A DNA stretch of 64,000 nucleotides from Agriotes lineatus. Its lineage: Eukaryota > Arthropoda > Insecta > Coleoptera > Elateridae. The DNA lies in NCBI GenBank assembly GCA_940337035.1, contig CALNHX010005295.1:45677-109676 (forward strand), read 5' to 3'. A program made the position numbers and the translations under genes. Below are positions 55,940 through 64,000 of this stretch, piece after piece (position 1 is the first letter of the stretch; each line of letters opens with the position of its first letter). The notes below the pieces were generated by a model that worked only from the letters and a program-made list of their open reading frames with translations, was not told where the DNA came from and ran no database searches.

Positions 55940-58900
55940 AGAATCGTTTGTTTAAGTTTGTTTAGCTATTTTCCGCGTTTGTTTACACCTCTGTATATTA
56001 TAAACAGCACCTCCATTTGGGTCGGGCCAACTTCAAGGCAGCCAAGCCCAAAATGATAAATTGACAATTTCTTGGTGGGAATCGTTTGTTTATCGTATGT
56101 TTACGTTTGTTTAGCTATTTTCGCGTTTGTTCACACCTCTGTATATTATAAACAGCATCCCTATTTGGGTCGGGCCAGCTTCACGGCAGCCAAACCCAAA
56201 ATAATAAATTGACAATTTCTTGGTGAGAATCGTTTGTTTGTGTTTGTTTAGCTATTTTCAGCTTTTATTTACTCCTCTGTATACTATAAATAGAACCCCT
56301 ATTTGGGTCGAGCCAACTTCACGGTAGCCAAACCCAATATTAGAAATTGACAACTTCTTGGTGGGAATCGTTTGTTTACGTTTGTTTAGCTATTTTCAGC
56401 GTTTGTTTACACCTCTGTATATTATAAACAGCACCCCTATTTGGGTCGGGCCAACTTCACTGCAGCCAAACGGAAAATGGTAAATTGACAATTTCTTGGT
56501 GGAAATTGTTTGTTTACGTTTGTTTAACTATTTTCAACGTTTGTTTACATCTCTGCATACTATACACAGCATTTCTATTTGGGTCGGGCCACCTTCACGG
56601 CAGCCAAACCCAAAATAATAAATTGACAATTTTTTTATGGGAATTGTTTGTTTACGTTTGTTTAACTATTTTCAACGTTTGTTTACATCTCTGCATACTA
56701 TACACAGCACTCCTATTTGGGTCGGGCCAACTTCACGGCAGCCAAACCCAAAATTAGAAATTAACAACTTCTTCGTGGGAATCGTTTGTTTACGTTTGTT
56801 TAGCTATTTTCAGCGTTTGTTTACACCTCTGTATATTATAAACAGCACCCCTATTTGGGTCGGGCCAGCTTCACGGCAGCCAAACCCAAAATAATAAATT
56901 GACAATTTTTTGGTGGGAATTGTTTGTTTACGTTTGTTTAGCTATTTTCAACGTTTGTTTACACCTCTGTATATTATACACAGCATTCCTATTTGGGTCG
57001 GGCCAACTTCACGGCAGCCAAACCCAAAATTAGAAATTAACAACTTCTTGGTGGGAATCGTTTGTTTACGTTTGTTTAGCTATTTTCAGCGTTTGTTTAC
57101 ACCTCTGTATATTATAAACAGCACTCCCATTTGGGTCGGGCCAACTTCACGGCAGCCAAACCCAAAATTACAAATTGACAACTTCTTGGTGGGAATCGTT
57201 TGTTTAGCTATTTTCAGCGTTTGTTAACACCTCTGTATATTATATACAGCACCCCTATTTGGGTCGGGCCAACTACACGGCAGCCAAGCCCAAAATGATA
57301 AATTGGCAATTTTTTGGTGGGAATTGTTCGTTTACGTTTGTTTAGCTATTTTCAACGTTTGTTTACACCTTTGTATATTATACACAGCATTCCTATTTGG
57401 GTCGGGCCAGCTTCACGGCAGCCAAACCCAAAATAATAAATTGACAAATTTTTTATGGGAATTGTTTGTTTACGTTTGTTTAGCTATTTTCAACGTTTGT
57501 CTACATCTCTGCATACTATACACAGTACTCCTATTTGGGTCGGGCCAACTTCACGGCAGCCAAACCCAAAATTAGAAATTAAAAACTTCTTGGTGGGAAT
57601 CGTTTGTTTACGTTTGTTTAGCTATTTTCAGCGTTTGTTTACACCTCTGTATATTATAAACAGCACTCCCATTTGGGTCGGGCCAACTTCACGGCAGCCA
57701 AACCCAAAATTACAAATTGACAACTTCTTGGTGGGAATCGTTTGTTTAGCTATTTTCAGCGTTTGTTTACACCTCTGTATATTATATACAGCACCCCTAT
57801 TTGGATCGGGCCAACTTCACGGCAGCCAAACCCAAAATTACAAATTGACAATTTCTTGGTGGGAATCGTTTGTTTATCGTATGTTTACGTTTGTTTAGCT
57901 ATTTTCGCGTTTGTTCACACCTCTGTATATTATAAACAGCACTCCTATTTGGGTCGGGCCAGCTTCACGGCAGCCAAACCTAAAATAATAAATTGACAAT
58001 TTCTTGGTGGGAATCGTTTGTTTGTGTTTGTTTAGCTATTTTCATCTTTTGTTTACACCTCTGTATATTATATACAGCACCCCTATTTGGGTCGGGCCAA
58101 CTTCACGGCAGCCAAACCCAAAATTACAAATTGACAATTTCTTGGTGGGAATCGTTTGTTTATCGTATGTTTACGTTTGTTTAGTTATTTTCGCGTTTGT
58201 TCACACCTCTGTATATTATAAACAGCACTCCTATTTGGGTCGGGCCAGCTTCACGGCAGCCAAACCCAAAATAATAAATTGACAATTTCTTGGTGGGAAT
58301 CGTTTGTTTATCGTATGTTTACGTTTGTTTACCTATTTTCGCGTTTGTTCACACCTCTGTATATTATAAACAGCACTCTTATTTGGGTCGGGCCAACTTC
58401 ACGGTAGCCAAACCCAATATTAGAAATTGACAAGTTCTTGGTGGGAATCGTTTGTTTACGTTTGTTTAGCTATTTTCAGCGTTTGTTTACACCTCTGTAT
58501 ATTATAAACAGCACCCCTATTTGGGTCGGGCCAACTTCACGGCAGCCAAACGGAAAATGGTAAATTGACAATTTCTTGGTGGAAATTGTTTGTTTACGTT
58601 TGTTTAACCTTTTTCAACGTTTGTTTACATCTCTGCATACTATACACAGCATTCCTATTTGGGTCGGGCCAGCTTCACGGCAGCCAAACCCAAAATAATA
58701 AATTGACAATTTTTTTACGGGAATTGTTTGTTTAGTTATTTTCAACGTTTGTTTACATCTCTGCATACTATACACAGCACTCCTATTTGGGTCGGGCCAA
58801 CTTCACGGCAGCCAAACCCAAAATTAGAAATTAACAACTTCGTGGGAATCGTTTGTTTACGTTTGTTTAGCTATTTTCAGCGTTTGTTTACACCTCTGTA

Positions 58901-60300
58901 TATTATAAACAGCACCTCTATTTGGGTCGGGCCAGCTTCACTTCAGCCAAACCCAAAATAATAAATTGACAATTTTTTTATGGGAATTGTTTGTTTACGT
59001 TTGTTTAGCTATTTTCAACGTTTGTTTACATCTCTGCATACTATACACAGCACTCCTATTTGGGTCGGGCCAACTTCACGGCAGCCAAACCCAAAATTAG
59101 AAATTAACAACTTCTTAGTGGGAATCGTTTGTTTACGTTTGTTTAGCTATTTTCAGCGTTTGTCTACACCTCTCTATATTATAAACAGCACCCCCATTTG
59201 GGTCGGGCCAACTTCACGGCAGCCAAACCCAAAATTACAAATTGACAACTTCTTGGTGGGAATCGTTTGTTTAGCTATTTTCAGCGTTTGTTTACACCTC
59301 TGTATATTATATACAGCACCCCTATTTGGGTCGGGCCAACTTCACGGCAGCCAAGCCCAAAATGATAAATTGGCAATTTTTTGGTGGGAATTGTTTGTTT
59401 ACGTTTGTTTAGCTATTTTCAACGTTTATTTACATCTCTGCATACTATACACAGCACTCCTATTTGGGTCTGGCCAATTTCACAGAATCCAAACCCAAAA
59501 TTAGAAATTGACAACTTCTTGGTGGGAATCGTTTGTTTATCGTTTGTTTACGTTTGTTTAGCTATTTTCAGCGTTTGTTTACACTTCTGTATATTATAAA
59601 CAGCACCCCTATTTGGGTCGGGCCAGCTTCACGGCAGCGAAACCCAAAATAATAAATTGACAATTTCTTGGTGGGAATCGTTTGTTTACGTTTGTTTAGC
59701 TTTTTTCAGCTTTTGTTTACTGCTCTGTATACTATAACTAGAACCCCTATTTGGGTCAGACCAACTTCACGGCAGCCAAACCCAAAATTAGAAATTGACA
59801 ACTTTTTGGTGGTAATCGTTTGTTTATCGTTTGTTTACGTTCGTTTAGCTATTTTTAGCGTTTGTTTACACCTCTGTATATTATAAACAGCACCCCTATT
59901 TAGGTCGGGCCAACTTCACTGCAGCCAAGCCCAAAATGATAAATTGACAATTTCTTGGTGGAAATCGTTTGTTTAAGTTTGTTTAGCTATTTTCAACGTT
60001 TGTTTACATCTCTGCATACTATACACAGCACTCCTATTTGGGTCGGGCCAGCTTCACGGCAGCCAAACCCAAAATAATAAATTGACAATTTCTTGGTGGG
60101 AATCGTTTGTTTATCGATTGTTTACGTTTGTTTAGCTATTTTCAGTATTTGTTTATACCATGGCTTACGGGGAATGGCTTTTTAGCGTTTGCTTATATTT
60201 GTTTAGCTATTTTCAAAATTTGTGTACACTTCTGTATACTATAGGCAATACCCCTATTTGGGGCGGGTCAACTTCACGGCAGCCACACCCAAAATGATAA
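55940..60300 (-). repeat. Satellite array 4, about 30 monomers
   Basis: Same monomer family as array 1 on the minus strand. The second spacer unit (GATAAACAAAC) is missing from most copies, so the typical length is about 138-140 bp, and higher-order repetition is less regular. The inner edge has the same CCATGGCTTACGGGGAATGG junction as the left arm. The long runs of open frame here are repeat artefacts. Confidence 0.95.
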
Positions 60301-60805
60301 ATTTTAATACGAACATTTTCATCATGTGATTAGAATTTTGAATAATGAAATTCTACTATCAAACGCAGAAATAACACAGCTTAGTTTATTTTACAATGAC
60401 TATACTGACAGAAAAGACGCATTGTTTTGTTTTTGTTGCAATTAGTAGAGACGCTACTTTTACACGATTATGAAATGTTTTGGTTAAATACGTTTTTAGA
60501 AAACTTTAAATCAAGAGTTGAATACAGTTTTACACGTTGAGTTACTGTGCTCTCTTGTTTTTTCTCCTGATAAAAACCCTTAGGAGAGTGGACGAAATGT
60601 TGAATTCTTCCACCTCAATAATGACACTGTCCAATCCCGGTAGTAGTTTCTTACTTAATGACAATGGCCGTGAAAACCTCAGAAATCATACTTTCAGTAT
60701 GATGAACGTTTTCGGATAGATGTAATTGACAAACATTAAATATGTACAAGCAAACGGCGCGCTACGCGCACGTGTGGGGCACGTGTGAAATAGGATACGC
60801 CGAAG

Positions 60806-62348
60806 TAGGGATGGGCGCGTGACGTGAAAAGAATCGTGTCACGTCGTGAACGTGACTAATATTTGAAAATCGTGACGTGAACGTGAGTGAAAATTTCCAA
60901 GGCGTGATTCACGTTTCACGTTAATTTCACGTTAAATATTTAGTAACGAATAAAAAACTGCAGGGTGCAGCAACTTTTAAATTCATTAAGGGCCGGTTCT
61001 ACAAACCAAGGAAAAAGTTGCCCGGGGAATAAATACCCTAGAAATGATTGTTGTAACAAAGGAAACTATGACAATTATACCTCGAAAAGCTTATTCTAGG
61101 TATATACTTGCATTGTAAAACTGGCTCTAAATCACAAATTGTGCCAAACAAGTTACATTATGTGGCTTTATTTTTGGACCCTAATTATAAATCCTTAAAG
61201 TTCATACCTTCACATAAAAGAGAAGATTATAATGCAAACAGAACTATAGATGATAATGATGAAATACATAGCAAACGACTCAAAACTGGTACATCAGCAC
61301 AGATTCTTATCTTTATACACTTAGAGATAGCTCTGACGATGACACATGTAATTAGGATGATGTCGAAACAAAACTAAATTAGTATGTTAAATTAAAATTA
61401 GGTTGACATTTTAGGATTTTGAAAATACAGTGTAAATACGCCACTGTTAAAAAAACTTGAGAAATTTTAAACGTACCGGCAAGTTCCGCTACAAGAGTAT
61501 TTTCTACAGCTGGGCGAATGTTAGAAGAGCCCAGAATTCGACGTAACGCTGAAAATGTTGATTACATATTACTTTTAAATCAACATTTTAATGTGTAGAT
61601 GTGTTGATGAACTTATTATTCTAATAAAAGTAATGGTTTGTTTATTATACTCGGCTAACGCTGAAAATGTTAATTACGTTTTATTATTAAACCAAAAAAA
61701 TATTGTGTAGATGTGTAGATGATATTTTTAAAGCAATTTATTGTGTACTTGTGTAGATGAACTTATTCTAATAAAAGTAATGGTTTTTTGTATACTCGCT
61801 TTAACGCTGAAAATGTTGATCCTTGTACCTAAAAGTACTTTCAAACCAACGAATTAAAAGTATTGCCTAGCAACATATACCTTCTGTACTTATACCAATA
61901 AGGGAAACGTCAATTCCAATGACAGCTTTTAGTATTAAAAGTAATGTCTTTGAAGACAGCTGCAAGAAATATATTTGCGAGAAATCAGTATTTATCCATT
62001 GTCGAAGTTAATGTAGTCAATTTTAATTTTTTTTTATGTCAACTATTCTGATTGCAATATATCACGTAAATTATGTCAGGTGCAAAACATATTTTTAGTT
62101 CTCTTTAGGGTTTTTTCATTGGTTTTAAATTTGAACATTCTGTTCTATCTGAATTTAAATTTTGAAATAAAAGCTGCGTGTCACGTCGTGAGTCGCGTGT
62201 CACGCCGTGAACGTGAGTGAACGTGAGCGTGAACGTGCGTGAACGTGACTCTTTAAAGCAAGCGTGAAACGTGCGTGAACGTGACTGTTTAAAGCAAGCG
62301 TTAAACGTGCGTGACTTGAGCGAAAATTCACTAACGCGCCCATCTCTA
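60806..62348 (+). mobile_element. hAT transposon relic, 8-bp target duplication
   Basis: The ends TAGGGATGGGCGCG and TAGAGATGGGCGCG (complement) form the TIRs. CGCCGAAG lies directly outside both (60,798-60,805 and 62,349-62,356), the exact 8-bp duplication of hAT elements. Subterminal repeats of CGTGAACGTGA occur at both sides. The interior keeps a piece of transposase only. Confidence 0.85.
61100..61600 (+). pseudogene. hAT transposase C-terminal fragment
   Basis: The frame at 61,108-61,377 contains LHYVALFLDPNYKSLKF, the conserved segment before the hAT dimerisation domain. After a break, 61,470-61,600 encodes SSATRVFSTAGRMLEEPRIR and then DYILLLNQHF, the hATC dimerisation motif. The zinc finger, most of the RNase H-like core and the catalytic residues are absent and stops separate the pieces. 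A non-autonomous decayed copy. Confidence 0.7.
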
Positions 62349-63408
62349 CGCCGAAGGCCAAGCTGCGAGCCGACCGCTAAGATAAGAAAAACAAATATAA
62401 ACATCTGCGAAGCCGGAACGTGAGATTTTATGTGGTGCCACCATATATATAATACACATATATTGCTAGTAGGGCCTGGAAACGTCAGAAAACATTACGG
62501 CGCCGACATAGTCTCACTTAGAGTATAACGCGTCTCGTGCGCATACGTGAGAATTCGAACTCCGCCTTTAGAAGCGAATTTTAAACTTGACCACTTCCCC
62601 ATTGGCCGGACGACGCCGCCGCGCTTGCACACAGCTCACCATATACACTGAAGAGTTGGTTGTCTGTCTCACTTCCTTGGTTAGTTTCCCACTCATAGCC
62701 GCTAGCAATATAGTAAGTATTAGATATATGGGTGTCACAGACAGACAAACACACATTAAGGAAAATTATATTATAGATGGTTATGTAGCTATCTCTTAAG
62801 CAAATATTTTAGATTCGGCAAAGTTGTTACAGTTTTAAAAATGTATTTGAGTTTTCCGTGAATATGTTGACATGTAATGATAAATTGAGTTACTATTATT
62901 GCACATTTTTACTTATTTCAGGTATCTTATATAAATGTTCCTGCTAAGAGAACTGGTTGTTACAATTTTTGCTGCCTCACTACTCATGGTGTGATAGATC
63001 GATTAGATATGACAACTGGCCAAGTAAAATTATAGGTGATGCCGTATATTCTAAGGCGTTTGTCATATTTAGCCTTAGAACTAAAACTTTGTAAGAATGC
63101 GTCTAGGTGTTCCTGCATTTTTTCTTAGATTTTTTTTAACAAGCGTTAATTGAAACAATGCACATTACTCTCGGTTTAGAATATTTGTATGATACAATGT
63201 GCAGAAAAACTATGATATTATTACGATACGGCTAGTTATGGCAGGCATTGCAAGGAAGGTCTGTAGATCGATACAGTTGAAAGAATTTCTTGTTTTGGTG
63301 AACTATAACCACCCTTAAAGGTCTGCCAGATTTTCTACACCTTGGACTTTAACATTTTGAAAAATGGGAAAGGTGATTGCCTGTTAATTTTGTGAAACAT
63401 AAGAATTT

Positions 63409-63700
63409 TATCAGCGTACATAAATCAAACAAGTAGAGACACTCACTGTCGGTTCCTTTGATGTCAAAATACCGATTTGGATGACCTTGAACGGCTCCTG
63501 GGGGGGTACTTTCCGATGGTACCAACAGATGGCGCCACTACTTTATCGCATATGATTGGTAGCAGAGCTAGTAACTGGCTCTGATTGGTAGAATTTTGTT
63601 CTGCCATCTGATAGTCAAGCTTAGAAATACCCTCCGAGTTACTGTCCCAGGCACTCTAGACAGGTTTTAACTTTGGTATGAGTGTCTCTACTTGTACGCT
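63409..63700. mobile_element. MITE in the right arm, counterpart of 3,036-3,345
   Basis: Ends TCAGCGTACATAAATCAAAC at the left. At the right the matching end has lost about ten bases (CTCTACTTGTACGCTG). Everything between corresponds to the left-arm MITE in inverted order. Confidence 0.6.
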
Positions 63701-64000
63701 GGTTTTATTAACCTACACATTGTACCTTTCAATTATTATTTTAAATGTGATTTTATTATTGCAAGCTAAAACATAAAAATGAGAATAAACCGTTGAGGTT
63801 GCTCAAAAAGTTACAGGAATTATCGTGGTACTAGTAGTCCTGTCACTTACTCCTGTATCTCGATAATATACGATTACGATGGTGCTGCAAAACTGTAAAT
63901 TGATCCCGTTTGATAATTTAAGTACGTTATTTTTCGCTTTCGAAGCACTAGATTGCGAATGACTTCTTTCTTATATTGTTTGTAGGACTTTGTGTTTATG

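Larger units (their letters stand above)
60744..62780. mobile_element. Insertion specific to the right arm, itself containing a hAT
   Basis: The right arm is interrupted between AAACATTAAATATGT and GGTTATGTAGCTATC, which are nearly adjacent in the left arm (about 3,985). Without the nested hAT the insert is about 480 bp, GC-richer, and ends in a CACAGACAGACAAACACACA tract of the kind found near 3' ends of some non-LTR elements. No clear inverted repeats or target duplication are seen. Confidence 0.5.
55695..64000 (-). repeat. Right arm of the giant inverted duplication, running off the window
   Basis: Inverted counterpart of 2,777-18,690. It consists of common flank (55,695-55,888), family terminus (from 55,889), satellite array 4, subterminal segment and arm sequence, interrupted by a 2-kb insertion at about 60,744-62,780. 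The duplicate of the unidentified exon lies at about 63,880-64,000. Arms differ by substitutions and small indels throughout, so this is not a trivial assembly mirror. Confidence 0.85.

Noticed and set aside
55940..60300. Frames of up to 174 codons on the plus strand of array 4
   Set aside because: Same satellite artefact; longer only because some monomer lengths keep the frame.

Overview
This window is AT-rich intergenic DNA from an animal, most probably an insect. That reading rests on GT-AG introns of 52-63 bp, a FLYWCH-type MULE transposase, a DUF4817 remnant next to a eukaryotic tyrosine recombinase, a huge C2H2 zinc-finger array and many MITE-like palindromes. No ordinary cellular gene can be recognised with confidence. 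Almost everything legible is a transposable element, usually nested in another, or satellite DNA.

The framework is one satellite family (monomer about 138-150 bp) present as four arrays of alternating orientation: about 4.4-18.5 kb (+), 19.9-20.7 kb (-), 26.0-27.5 kb (+) and 55.9-60.3 kb (-). Arrays 2 and 3 are the terminal inverted repeats of one complete foldback-type transposon, 19,866-27,490. It ends in ATGTCTGTGAAG and is flanked by a perfect 9-bp target duplication, TATATGTTG. Arrays 1 and 4 carry the same kind of terminus and lie in a much larger inverted duplication: left arm 2,777-18,690, right arm 55,695 to the window end, with 37 kb between them. Array 1 has grown to more than 80 monomers with higher-order periods. 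A MULE with an open two-exon FLYWCH transposase gene (4,631-6,676) sits in it with an 8-bp target duplication.

Region by region: 1-2.6 kb holds a partial reading frame at the edge and a decayed element with TIRs; 2.6-18.7 kb is the left arm; 18.7-19.9 kb has a palindromic MITE and an intact tRNA-derived SINE (13-bp target duplication); 19.9-27.5 kb is the foldback transposon; 27.6-28.5 kb is a tyrosine-recombinase pseudogene. From 28.8 to 38.9 kb lies a decayed Ty3/gypsy gag-pol start, split by a 1.4-kb LTR-like insertion (4-bp duplication) and by a 7.2-kb long-TIR element (5-bp duplication). From 42.1 to 48.5 kb are a mariner relic and a zinc-finger array of about 61 fingers with five lesions. 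From 48.9 to 55.1 kb come a MITE, a LINE relic, a DUF4817 relic, an apparently intact spliced tyrosine recombinase, and three tandem 390-bp palindromic units. From 55.7 kb to the end is the right arm, which carries a non-autonomous hAT with an 8-bp duplication.

The most unusual content is the foldback family whose inverted repeats are themselves expandable satellite arrays, its inverted duplication, and the zinc-finger array whose defects have been copied by DNA-level block duplication. Monomer counts, identities and base-composition remarks are by eye.
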